Assembly (NCBI RefSeq): GCF_041146395.1
Contig: NC_090984.1
Span: 79,743,114-79,807,113, forward strand
Length of the DNA: 64,000 nt
Direction of reading: 5' to 3'
DNA from: Eulemur rufifrons
Taxonomy: Eukaryota; Chordata; Mammalia; Primates; Lemuridae
Of the stretch, positions 49,180-60,200 are shown piece after piece. The position numbers were made by a program, and so were the translations under genes. Positions within the stretch are counted from its first letter, which is position 1. The number at the start of each line of letters is the position of its first letter. The notes beneath the pieces were generated by a model that saw nothing but the letters and a program-made list of their open reading frames with translations, ran no database searches and had not been told where the DNA came from.

Positions 49180-49335
49180 AGTCTCTTCATTTGTAAAATG
49201 GAACTAATCTTATCACCTCCTTCATGGAATTTTTGTGAAGATTAAACGTGGTAATCCTATTAACCTCAAAGACCTTAGCACTATTCCTGGCAAATAACTA
49301 GCTATTACTAACAATATTCTTTAAATGCTAGCATT
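49180..49335 (+). mobile_element. MIR SINE, partial
   Basis: 'tcttcatttgtaaaatggaa' then 'tttttgtgaagattaaacgt' and 'ttcctggcaaataactagct' give the second half of a MIR in sense orientation. Confidence 0.8.
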
Positions 49336-50176
49336 AAACAGTGACATTATATGAATATAATGCTACTGTTATTTTTGACATATATATTTATGGACACTTA
49401 AATAGAAGAAATATTAAATTTTTGATGCATATTGCTGGGTGTAAAACTCTCTGGCTTGCTTAAATCAAAGACTTACTTAGTAACATCAAGACATACTTAG
49501 AGGATCATGGGCTAAGGATTTGGAAATAGCAAGCATGTTTACAAAGCCGAGTGGGGTCACTGCATATAACAAGATGTTGAGCAATGAACAAGCAGAGGGT
49601 AGATTTTATTTTTTTTAATGAAAAGAAATTATCAATAGCAGTGGTTTTACAACAAGGTGATAGTAATCTCAAAATAATTAGATTTTAAATCAAAAGATGG
49701 AGATGAAAAATGTTATTAGTAAGATTAAAAAATGCACATGATAGAAAGTGCAATGTTTTTGTATTTAAAAAACTATAGAGGTTAATTGGGGGCAAGAACT
49801 GAAGAAAAACTATTAATGAGAACTTGAAAATATTCAGAACATTGCTGAGAAAGCAGATAGAATTTGAGTCAAATGCCTACATCTACTAAAATTCACATAC
49901 AGATTTCTCTGCTAATAATAAACTTTGTGAATATTTCAGAAGCATTTATAATATACATGTTTTATGGAGAAAGTTAAGAAATTAAAAAAAATAGATATTT
50001 GAAAATCTAAGACAGAAAATAGCATTTTGAATGAGTTACAATTTGGTGTTAAGACACTATAGTTATCTACCCACAGTAAAATTAGATTATAGTCCCCACA
50101 TATTTATCCAAGGCTGTAGAAATAATGAAAATTCCATGCTTGTCTTTTTATAGAAATGTTTGAAAACATTGGTGTT
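49336..50176. other. Non-coding, nothing recognised
   Basis: AT-rich, no gene or nameable repeat. Confidence 0.35.
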
Positions 50177-50340
50177 TCTTTTTCTTTTTTGAGACAGAGT
50201 CTTGCTTTGTTGCCCAGGCTAGAGTGCTGGGCATCAGCCTAGTTCACAGCAACCTCAAACTCCTGGGCTTAAGCAATCCTTCTGCCTCAGCCTCCCAAGT
50301 AGCTGGGACTACAGGCATGTGCCACCACGCCCGGCTAATA

Positions 50341-50377
<37 letters not shown>

Positions 50378-50530
50378 TTTAGTTGTCCAGATAATTTCTT
50401 TCTATATTTTAGTAGAGATGGGGGTCTCGCTCTTGCTCAGGCTGGTCTCGAACTCCTGACCTCCAGCGATCCTCCCGCCTATGGCCTCCCAGAGTGCTAG
50501 GATTACAGGCGTGAGCCACTGTGCCCAGCC
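50177..50530 (-). mobile_element. Alu (strepsirrhine-type), minus strand
   Basis: The + strand starts with a T-rich run and 'gagacagagtcttgctttgt', and ends 'gtgagccactgtgcccagcc'. It contains the long-linker signature in antisense ('gtccagataatttctttcta' at 50385). The linker has grown into a microsatellite (50341-50376). No perfect target duplication was found. Confidence 0.93.
50341..50376. repeat. (TG)n(TA)n microsatellite in the Alu linker
   Basis: Six TG units followed by twelve TA units replace the short TATATATA of the Alu's A-rich linker. Confidence 0.95.
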
Positions 50531-50820
50531 AGTCTTTCTTAATCTTAAACAAATGGTAACAAGTTCGTCTGGGGGAAGAAAGTGTTGTTAGGTCTCAGCT
50601 CTTCCTAAGCAATTTATCTGAAGTAGGCTTTCCTACTCTTCACAAAGACCATCTTCTGCAAAGGTAAAATAAGACAAAAAGTAAGGACTAAAATATGCCT
50701 TTTAAGTATAAAAGCTAGTGACATGTTTTTTCCAGGTCAAAAGCCACAGTACTTTATTTCCTGATGTTAAATCAAAATGTATTACTTTGAAATTCCTAAA
50801 TTCAATCTTACTTGATAATC
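50531..50820. other. Non-coding spacer between two Alus
   Basis: Unique-looking sequence between oppositely oriented Alus. No gene. Confidence 0.4.
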
Positions 50821-51175
<355 letters not shown>

Positions 51176-51884
51176 TGAAATGATATATTCTAATAAAAAA
51201 TTTATAAAAATAATCTAAAAAATCTAAAGTTAATTAATCTAAAAAATACTTCATTGACTCACCTAAAATGTAACTTTATTTCTCTGTGATATTCTATTAT
51301 TTAGTAATTCAGTCACCAACAGAATATCCATATTTTCCCTTTGATTTTATAAGCTTTGTGGCTTTAAATAGAAACTGTCAAAAGTGAATCAGTTTTTATA
51401 ATCCTCTGGTAGCCTCATTTTTATCCAGTAATAAATAATTGATGGAAAATGCTTTCGACAATATAACAATTCATTCTTTTGTTGTTCTTAAATGTGCTAC
51501 CAACATTGGAAATATGATTACAAAGATAAAGGAACTAATTTGATGGTGAAAATACTATTTTTCAAAGCAATGTACATATATTTAGGTAAAAAATTGATAT
51601 AGATGAATTTTAACTGACATTCTGAATTTATAGGTAAGTTTTATCTTTCATTGTGGCTGTTTATATTCATTTGAATAACTAATTGATTAAAGAAGAATTG
51701 GACCCAATTTCACCACTGAACTTGAAATACTGTGCCTGGAGTCTTATCTTTCACAGTTGCTAGTCATGTAGCTTAGGAAAGTCATTAAGCCTCACTTTAT
51801 AAATTGCTATTAAAATTTCAACACACTGCCTCCCTGACAAATTTCTGGTTCAGTTTTAAAACTATAAAAAATTTTTGTTCTTTT
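51176..51884. other. Non-coding; possible MIR trace at 51730-51830
   Basis: 'tagtcatgtagcttaggaaa' then 'gtcattaagcctc' resembles a MIR core in sense orientation, but it is too diverged for a firm call. Nothing else recognised. Confidence 0.35.
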
Positions 51885-52210
51885 ATTTTCTTTCTAAATA
51901 TTTTCAACTGAGACATGTTTACATAAAGTTAAAAATATGAATACCCTATGACCCATTGATTTCTTTCTTAGGTGATACTGTACACTAGTATATGAGTACA
52001 AGAGTATTGAAATAAGTGCTATTTGTAATTGCCACACACTGGGAATTGTTCAGTTGTCTATTGGACAGGTAAAGGTATTGATACATAGCTCTTCAGTGAA
52101 ATTCTACACAATAATAAGAATAATCAAACTAGAGATATATAGAAAAACATTTATAAATTTCTATTTTAATGCCATCTTCATCTATAAAATGAATTATAAT
52201 TTTTCCCTAA
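51885..52210 (+). mobile_element. Old L1 3' fragment, plus strand
   Basis: 'taccctatgacccattgatt' then 'cttaggtgatactg', 'gtaattgccacacactggga' and 'gaaattctacacaataataa' follow the order of L1 ORF2 C-terminus and early 3' UTR. Strongly diverged. Confidence 0.65.
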
Positions 52211-53107
52211 TACAACAATTCATGACACTTTTAAGAAATCATAAAACACTTGATTAGACAAATGCAAAGTAATTTATTAAATATTTGTCAGTCAAATTCA
52301 TATATTTTATAAAAGCTACATGCCTAAGATGGATCCTTTAAAAGTTCCATTATAAGGATTTTAGACCTATTAGAAGGACTTTAAAATTCTATGAGTATGC
52401 AAAAGCAAATAGGAACTTGTTCTTGTTGCAGTCAGAAAAATTGGAACTGCTAATTTTACAAACATGCCTTCCTTCTTTCTTGTCTTAGTTCAAGAGGTGG
52501 CTGTACCTGGTATTCTCTAGTATTTTATCTGATTCAGTTCAAATTCTATCTTTTGCATGGAGTTTTTTATTTATTGAAAACGTATCATGCATCCCAAATT
52601 ATATTTGGTTAGAATAAGGCTTTCTGCTAGTATGTTAGATAAACTTACCTCCAAAGGATTTAATGTTATTATTAAAGACAATTTTGTCATAAAAAGGGTA
52701 GGAGTAAAAAAGAAAGATACATTCAAGTGTCAAATATGTTAAGGGTGCCACTGATAAAAAGACAAACCATTTTCCTGCTTGGGTATATGTTAGGTAAAAA
52801 TAAATGTTGATATGGAGATCTTAATAGAGATAATTTTTGAATCAGATAATGATATTTTTATCTTTCTCTACACAATCTATTTATGTACCATGTGCTATAG
52901 CAAGGGGATCACCATAAAAATATGTAGACAAACTAAAGGACCTAAGAGATGAACTAAAGTACTTATTTTCAATTGCACAGAATGTTAAAAACAGAACAAT
53001 TAGAATCCAATATAACTGTTTGGTAGAGTTGTCAGTCGCATTGTTTACAATGGCAGTGGGTGGCAAGGTGGCAGAGAGGATGATATTACCACCGTCTTCT
53101 CAAGGCT
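52211..53107. other. Non-coding, nothing recognised
   Basis: AT-rich sequence to 53030, becoming GC-richer towards the ORF at 53108. Confidence 0.35.
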
Positions 53108-53302
53108 TTGGCACTGAACGCTGGTGCCCTTGGACTGTTTATTTTGCCCTGGGGATCAGCCTCTACAATAGCTGATCAGACATGGGACTGCCTTAATATT
53201 AGCAGACTGAAGAATCATTTCAATGAGCCAGAGTGGGAAGAAAATGAAAGCCAGGCATTACGGTCTCTAGACTATCTATTGTTTCCCTGAACTCAGGTAA
53301 GA
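53108..53302 (+). other. Short orphan ORF followed by consensus splice donor
   Basis: A 60-codon frame (53108-53290) ends LRSLDYLLFP and stops a few bases before CAG|GTAAGA (cut between 53296 and 53297), a consensus donor. The surrounding 53040-53290 is GC-richer than its flanks and not a repeat I know. A good upstream acceptor is not visible. It may be a non-coding exon, a first exon, or chance. The peptide resembles nothing I recognise. Confidence 0.15.
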
Positions 53303-54379
53303 CTCTTTTAGGTAATTATTCAGAAGAAATTAGGAAATGATGAGAATACCCAGGTGAAGATGACTCTGCAAAAGATGAAATAACATTGAGTCCTTATTTT
53401 CTTTTTAGTGTACTTACAGTGATAAGAAACATGAACTCAGCCAGGTTTGTTTCTTTGGGCTATTTTAATCCTAAAGTAATTTTCACTCATATGTAATAAC
53501 TACTATATTCTTTAAGGCAATTAAGAAATGAGAACTAATGCCTTAGTACTGTCTACTTTGTGAGATTTGTTATTACAAAGAGTTCTATTTACCAATACCA
53601 TATTTTTTATACTAATTGATGGTTAATTTTATAACAAATAAATCTGAAATAAAACTTTATTGCTTAAAAGTTATTGAAATGTTTCTTTTCTAAGCTACTT
53701 GTAATCACAGTTAGCTCATTAGGACTCCAATATTCAACCCATTTTTTTCTCACAGAGAAATGAAAACTGACAAGGTTAATATTCTATGTTACTACAGTTT
53801 TAAAAAGCAAATAAAAATAGTTCTTCATCCCTTGTTTCCTGGATAGCTGGGGCTGAAAGCATTGCAAGTTCTTCTGTAAGAAGAAAGTGGTCATAAATTG
53901 TTCAGAAGATTAACTTAAGTGAGTTCCAGGAGAAGCAATATTTAATCTTCTTAATTTTAAATAAGGCTATGCATATTAATGTTTCAGGAAAAAATGTTTA
54001 TTCTAAAATTGATTATAAAAATCTACCTTTCTTTTTTATCACACATTCTAAAAACCTGTTCAGATCGTTAATATTATAATATTCTTCTTGACCAGCTTTT
54101 GCTGATAGCTCAATTTATATAATATTTCTACCCTTACAGATTAGATTCCTTGAACTTCAGCTTAATATTTTGATTAAAATGATATAGAGTGTAGATGAGA
54201 AATAGGTCCAAAGCCTGCATAACAGATTTCTGGGATGCAGCATGAAGCATAACCCTGATCTCACACACGAGTTGTGTTAGCTTTGTCCTTGTCTTTCACA
54301 CTTATTGCTAGTTGTCTTTTTGGTACTCTCTGCCTCTTTAGGTTTGGGGCCTATATTTAGCAGGTTAGACTAATTTACG
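53303..54379. other. Non-coding, nothing recognised
   Basis: AT-rich sequence with no gene or repeat landmark. Confidence 0.35.
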
Positions 54380-54760
54380 TTGTGGCAAGAAAAACATCCA
54401 AAATATCAATAGCTTAACTCTACAAAAGTTTGTTTCACCACAGATGATAGCTTCCATATGGGTCTGGTGGCGCTCAGGTCCATGGGATCTCTCAGGTCCC
54501 CAGGGTGTAGGAAGCACAACTATGTGATTATGTCATAAATAGTTCCCTCTGTCAATTATGGGTGGAAAGACAAACCTGGAGAATCACCCACAGGTTTTTC
54601 AATGCCTTAGCCAGGAAGCGTCAAACCCCTTCCACTCTTATTTCATTGGCCAGAGTTAGTCACATGCTCTCAATCTAATTTCCAGGGAGGCTAGGAGAAG
54701 TAAGGTAAGAAATGGGAAATTTGGTGAACGCCACTGTTTTTGTCACGATGGTCTTCTTTA
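54380..54760. repeat. Old interspersed repeat, family not named
   Basis: 'aatatcaatagcttaactct' then 'aaaagtttgtttcaccacag', 'cctggagaatcacccacagg' and 'cattggccagagttagtcac' then 'atg' form an order I recognise from a common ancient mammalian repeat. I cannot name it with certainty. Orientation undetermined. Confidence 0.55.
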
Positions 54761-55242
54761 TTCTTGCCAGTAATTGAATTTCTATCTCTGACAACCAGCA
54801 CAATGTCTTAGAAACTGATCTCTCATCCTTTTTTATCCCTGCATAGATTTCCAAAGATTGTTTACTTCTGTGTTCTCTACCTCAACTTTTGAAATGCTGT
54901 CTTGATAGTCATGTATGGATGTGAGAATTCTTTATTGCCTGTTGTAGAAAATGACTATACTCATTCAGTGTTTCCAAGCACTCTGAATTATGGAAAAACC
55001 TCAAAACAGACATTAAATCAATTTTTAAATGTATCTCTATTTCTAAACTTTGGTAACTTTCTATTACCAACAACTGCCTCTTGTTCCCATGACCCAGAAG
55101 ATTTTGGAGGATTTTGAAATCCTTCATCATTAGACAATGGAGAAGCCAAGGAATAGCAACATGCTGAGTCAAATTTTCTTTTTTTTTAAAGGACTCAACA
55201 TTTTTATCCTTTCTTTCTCCCTGAAATCCTTATATATCTGAT
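54761..55242. other. Non-coding, nothing recognised
   Basis: Overlapping ORFs on both strands (71 and 87 codons at 54902-55172) lack any support. Confidence 0.35.
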
Positions 55243-55577
55243 AAAAATTTAGTAATCTTTGGCCGGGCGCGGTGGCTCACGCCTGTAATCCTAGCACTCT
55301 GGGAGGCCGAGGTGGGCGGATCGTTTGAGCTCAGGAGTTCGAGACCAGCCTGAGCAAGAGCGAGACCCCACCTCTACTAAAAATAGAAAGAAATTATATG
55401 GACAGCTAAAAATATATATAGAAAAAATTAGCCGGGCATGGTGGTGCATGCCTGTAGTCCCAGCTACTCGGGAGGCTGAGACAGGAGGATCGCTTGAGCT
55501 CAGGAGTTTGAGGTTGCTGTGAGCTAGGCTGACGCCACGGCACTCACTCTAGCCTGGGCAACAGAGTGAGACTCTGT

Positions 55578-55608
<31 letters not shown>

Positions 55609-55617
55609 TAGTAATCT
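55243..55617 (+). mobile_element. Alu, youngest-looking in the window, perfect 16-bp TSD
   Basis: A full-length element starts 'ggccgggcgcggtggctcac' at 55261 and ends in 21 or more A. AAAAATTTAGTAATCT flanks it at 55243-55258 and 55602-55617. Two extra T (55259-55260) lie between the left duplication and the Alu head. CpGs are largely intact. Pol III A and B boxes are readable in the left arm. It shares the 'attatatggacagctaaaaa' linker with the Alu at 5503. The 65-codon ORF inside is an Alu translation, not a gene. Confidence 0.96.
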
Positions 55618-55730
55618 CTTTTTTTAGGATATTATGGGGGTACAAACATTTTGGTTACATGTTATGACTTTGCCTCACCCAAGCCAGGATTGGAGGCATG
55701 CTTTCCCCCATACAAATTTTCTTTCTCCTA
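55618..55730 (-). mobile_element. L1 3' end, minus strand, short
   Basis: After a T run, 'aggatattatgggggtacaa' then 'acattttggttacatg' is the antisense of a lemur-type L1 3' end. The body is truncated within about 110 bases. The Alu above landed at its A-tail side. Confidence 0.7.
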
Positions 55731-57189
55731 CTCTGTTCACAATTTTTCTGGCATAGAATGTCATTTCTCTATTTGTATGAATTTTAAAATTGCATTAAGG
55801 ACAAAGATCAATGAAATCAGGGAAGATACAAATACTGAATTAGATAGAGGTTTGATTGGTTGGTTGGCTGGTTTCCCTTTAAGGAGATTTGCTACTGGAA
55901 TTTCCATAATACATCAGGTAGTGAAGACTCTGGTAAAATGTGAAACCAGAGAGACTGCCTTTATAAAGCTTATCAGAGAAGATACAAGAGTATGGGTATG
56001 CTCTGACCATAAGCTAACAGGAAAAGAATGGGGAAAAAGAAAGTTGAGATGCTGTACCTAAACTCATCAACTGAATTAAATGACCGCTTCTGCCTTGAGG
56101 AGGAGACACAGTTGGGGAGAATGGCAAGAGGTGCAATTGTTATGGGGAGCCCCACATAAAAAATAGTAAGAAAGTAGAAATAATATTCCCCAGTTTTTTC
56201 ATTCTTAATTGTTTGTGGCTTAGCCATTTAGCCTATGATTAAATGGGGATATGATTAATGCTCCATAAGATCTTTTGTTCCTTTCTTCTTGAGGCCAACT
56301 TTCTGGAACAACCATAGCTTCCTGCATGTGTCATGAAATAAATAATAGAAGATAGCTTAGAATTGGCCCTTAGAAGATGCTGAATGGCCTAAATAGTAAG
56401 AGATAAAGAGTACTTTACTCCTGGCCAAAATTGAATTCCTTCTTTTATTTTCTTTCTCAAAGTATGACAAGAAAATTCCTCTTTTGACCAATACAGTGTC
56501 ACAGAGACTAGATATACCTTGCCTGAACAATAGCAGTAGAAAAGGAATATAGAAAAAGATGTAATGTTTTCAAAACACTGGACATTAGGCAATGAAGGAA
56601 AGGAGATGGGAAATAGATAAGGTGAGCCCTATGATTGCCCGGCTTACTGCCTTTTCCAGTCAGTGTGTGTTTCTAGGCTACAGTACAGGGAAAAAAAACT
56701 GAAGTGGAGTCTAGCACATTTCCTAAATTGAAGGGGAAGAATAGAGAGTCTGGAGAGACCAAGGCAACTAAATTTCACAGGACAGGATGGCAGAAGGGAG
56801 CATCAGAGAGAGAGAGAGAGAGAGAGAGAGTTCAGGAGACTTGCCGAGGGTCCTCCTAAAGTCTTCAGCAAAGTACTAATCAACACATTCATGAGAAGAA
56901 AGAACATGAACGGAGGGAAATAACCATCCTATTTAAAAAATAGGATAACAATAACTAATGCTTAAACAAGGCAATGGACAATGTCTTTCCTACCAGCTAA
57001 ACTGGAAAAATTTATGAAACATTGAACAGAATATTCAGGATGATCATGATTTAATAGTGGAGAAAAAGAAATCCTAGTATGAGCAGAGCTCCAGAACCAG
57101 AACCACAGAGCAAGTTACAAGAGCAAGACTCAAGAAAACAAATAGTGTCCAAGTAACTTTACTGCACCTCAGAACAAAGCTCAAGAAAA
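55731..57189. other. Non-coding; longest ORF of the window is unsupported
   Basis: A 136-codon ORF (55651-56061) starts inside the L1 3' end and runs into unique sequence. It has no domain, signal or compositional bias that I recognise. An (AG)n tract lies at 56805-56830. Nothing else identified. Confidence 0.35.
56805..56830. repeat. (AG)13 microsatellite
   Basis: Pure AG dinucleotide run. Confidence 0.95.
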
Positions 57190-58180
57190 ATTTTAAGAAT
57201 AAAAAATTATCCAGTATGGAGTAAAATAAAATTTACAATGTCAGGAATCCTTCAAAAATTACCAGGCATGAAAAGAATAATAAAACAAAGCAACCCATAA
57301 TGAGGAGAAAAATAAAACAATCAAGACCCAGAACTGACACAGATGTTTGAATTATCAGAAAAAAATCATTAGAACAGTTATCAAAATTGTAGTAAAAAAG
57401 TAAAGATAGGGAAGATTTTTTTAAAAGATCAAAATCAAATTTCTAAAAATGGAAATTATGATGAAAAAATTTTGGATGGGATAATGGCATATTAAATATT
57501 ATAAAATAAAATATTAATGATTGTGAGGACATAGCAATAAAAAATATTCAAAATGAAATACAGAGAGAAAAATTTTAAAGAAATAAAAAGGGCATCAGTA
57601 ACTTACAAGTCAACTTCAAGCATCCTACTATATGTATAATTTTAGACTCTGAATAGGGAAACATGGGACAGAAAAAAGAAAACATTTTGAATAAATAATG
57701 GCTGTTTTTCAAGCATGTTGGAAATTATGAACTCGTATAATCCAAAAACTTCAATAAACTCTGAACACCAGAAATATGAAGAAAAGTATTTGATTATGTC
57801 ATAATCAAATTGCTCAAAATCAGTGACAAAAATAAAGCCTTAGAGCAGGTGAAGAAAAAAGACATGCTATATACAGAGAAACTAAGATGTGGATGACAGA
57901 TTATTTCTCACCAGGAATAATGTATACTATAAAACAATAATGAAATACGTGTAAAACAGGGGGAAAAGGTTGGGAGTGGGAAATGGAGTCTTTTATAAAT
58001 GTATATGAATGATGGGACTGTTGTCAAAGTGACTATGGTGGTGATAATGATTCTATGCATTTGTCAAAACCCATATAACTATATGATACAAAGACTGATA
58101 TATTATTATATGTAAACAACAACAAAAACAACAATAACTGTAAACCAGTTGTAGGAGGAAAGATGGAATGTGGACTATGA
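57190..58180 (+). mobile_element. Old L1/HAL1-like ORF1-region fragment
   Basis: A-rich sequence in the style of L1 5'/ORF1 sequence: 'ccttcaaaaattaccaggca', 'gaactgacacagatgtttga' then 'attatcagaa', 'aatgaaatacagagagaaaa', 'gaacaccagaaatatgaaga' then 'aaa'. The ORF1 frame is destroyed. Exact subfamily (HAL1 or L1M5-type) undetermined. Confidence 0.65.
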
Positions 58181-58374
58181 CTAATGTGTCTAACTATTAT
58201 AAATGAATCACGTAGTCACACTGAAGTGAATGAGGAAGAAAACAGGTGACCTGAGTAAAATTAGAAAACAGTGCTTTGACTACAGACTGTAAGGCTAAAG
58301 ATAAAAACAAAACAAAACAAATAAAAATACTATATAAAACATTATACTCTAATTGTATTTTTCTGCATTTAACA

Positions 58375-58412
58375 TGTAAAGCTTGGCACACATTAAGTAC
58401 TCAATAAATGGT
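58375..58412 (+). mobile_element. MIR/L2 3'-tail remnant
   Basis: 'gcttggcacacattaagtac' then 'tcaataaatggtcag' is the common 3' tail shared by MIR and L2. Only the tail can be read. Confidence 0.6.
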
Positions 58413-58837
58413 CAGTAATTTTCTCCATCTGGGCTCATTTGATCTTCTATTTCACAAAATTGACTAGAAAATCTTCCCAAATTTGAAGGGTATTGGGGAT
58501 TTGGTGTGACAAACTTGTAGACTATGAGTTACACTATAATCAAATTAATTTTTGAAGAATCCTAGGAAGCACCTTAATTAAGATTTAAGTGCTATGGTTA
58601 TGATATGATCTAGTGTTTGGTGTTAAGATGGGGGTAGAAATAAGTCATTGGTAGTGAGGAGGTCCAGTAATTGATAGGCTGAGCTATTGGAAGGAGGGCT
58701 TTAATCACAGTACTGTGGCACGTTTTATAATGACAAAAATAAGCATATGCAAAGTGTACTATTAATCGAATAGCTCCAATATGTCTCGTTAGTCTTTGTT
58801 TTCTGATATTGTCTATTAGAAAGGAGGGGTCAAGAGC
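58413..58837. other. Non-coding, nothing recognised
   Basis: AT-rich spacer before the inverted L1. Confidence 0.35.
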
Positions 58838-59212
58838 CTAGCTTCTAGCAGGTGTGAAGTAAGATTTTATTGTGGTTTTGATTCACATTTTCCTGATTAT
58901 TATTGATGTTGAGCACCTTTTCATATATCTCTTGGCCATCTGTATGTCTTCTTTGGGAAATGCTATTCAGGTCCTTTGCCCATTTTTTAATCAGGTTACT
59001 GTATGTGTTTTTGGTGATTGATTTGTGTGTACCTTGTGTATTTTGGATATTAACCTTTTATCATATATGTAGTTTGCCAATATTTTCTCCCATTACATAG
59101 GTTGCCTTTTCAGTTTGATTGTCTCTTTTGCTGTGCAGAAAAGCTTTTTAGTTCAACGCAACCCAGCTTGCCTATTTTTGCTTTTGTTGCCTGTGCTTTT
59201 GGTGTCATATTT
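58838..59212 (-). mobile_element. L1, inverted 5' part of a twin-primed insertion
   Basis: The + strand reads 'tgtggttttgattcacattt', 'tattgatgttgagcaccttt', 'gtttgccaatattttctccc' and 'tgcttttggtgtcatat', which is L1 ORF2 C-terminal sequence in antisense. Its distal end (58838) corresponds to the L1 position where the + strand part at 59217 begins. The two pieces therefore make one contiguous L1 segment with its 5' part flipped. Confidence 0.9.
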
Positions 59213-60200
59213 AGTATGGCTATTATCAAAAAGACAAAAGATAACAAGGGCTAGCAAGGACCTGGAGAAACTGGAACCTTTGTAAACTGTTGGTGGGAAT
59301 ATAAATTGGTATAACAATTATGTAAAAAATTTGGAGATTCATCAAAAATTAAAAATAGAACTTCTATATGATCCAGCAAATGGATCATATGGTCCATTTC
59401 TGAGTATATATACAAAGGAAATGAAATCTGAATCTTATAGAGATACCTGCATTTTCATGTTCGTTGCAGCATTATTCACATTAGTGAAGACATAGAAACA
59501 ACCTAAATGTCTATCAATGGATGACTGGCTAAAGAAAATGTGGTACATATAAACACATATAGATATATGTGTGCATTAATATATATATGTACACACACAT
59601 ATATGCACAATGGAATAATACTCAGCCATAAAAAGGAGATTCTGTCTTTTGCAACAACATGGATAAACCTGGAAGACCTTGTGCTAAGTAAAATAAGCCA
59701 GACACAAAAAGAAGAATCCTGCATGATCTTAGTTATATGTATAACCTAAATTACTCAAGCTTATAGAAGTAAAGAGTAGAATGGTGGTTGCCAAGGGTGG
59801 CGGAGGAGGGTAGGAAAGAGGAAATGGGAAAATGTTGGGCAAAGGGTATAAAATTTTAGTTATGAAAGAAGAATAAGTTTTAAAAATATAATGTACAGCA
59901 TAATGACTGCAGTTAACAATGCTGTATTGTATACTTGAAATTTTTTAAGGGAGTAGATCTTAAATGTTCTCATCTCAGAAAGACAGAAAGAAGGAAAGAG
60001 AGAGAGAAGAGAGAGAAAGAAAGAGAGAGAAGAGAGAAAAAAAGAAAGAAACAGATAACTATGTGAAGTGGATATGTTAATTAGCTTTAGCTTAACTGTG
60101 GTGATAATTTTACACTGTATATATCAAATGATCAAGTTATATTCCGTAAATATAAACCATTCCTATTTGTCAATTTTACATCAATAAAGCTGAAAAAAGA
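59213..60200 (+). mobile_element. L1, 3' part of the twin-primed insertion
   Basis: The element continues in sense from 'ggctattatcaaaaagacaa' through 'acctggagaaactggaacct', 'tggtgggaatataaattggt', 'cgttgcagcattattcacat', 'aaaatgtggtacatataaac', 'cagccataaaaaggagattc' and 'aagtagaatggtggttgcc' (across 59768). It ends at an AATAAA signal near 60183 with an A-rich tail. A purine-rich expansion interrupts the 3' UTR at 59977-60051. Age appears intermediate (L1MA/L1P-like). No clear target duplication. Confidence 0.92.
59977..60051. repeat. Polypurine (GAAA/GAGA)n tract inside L1 3' UTR
   Basis: About 75 bases of almost only A and G have replaced the short A-rich segment normally found after 'tgttctcatc' in this L1 3' UTR. 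It is potentially triplex-forming. Confidence 0.92.

Noticed and set aside
54902..55172. Overlapping ORFs on both strands as an antisense gene pair
   Set aside because: Both are short, lack domains and splice context, and overlap in unique AT-rich sequence as chance ORFs do.
55651..56061. Longest ORF (136 codons) as a gene
   Set aside because: It begins inside an antisense L1 3' end, has no recognisable domain, and its length is within chance expectation for 64 kb searched in six frames.
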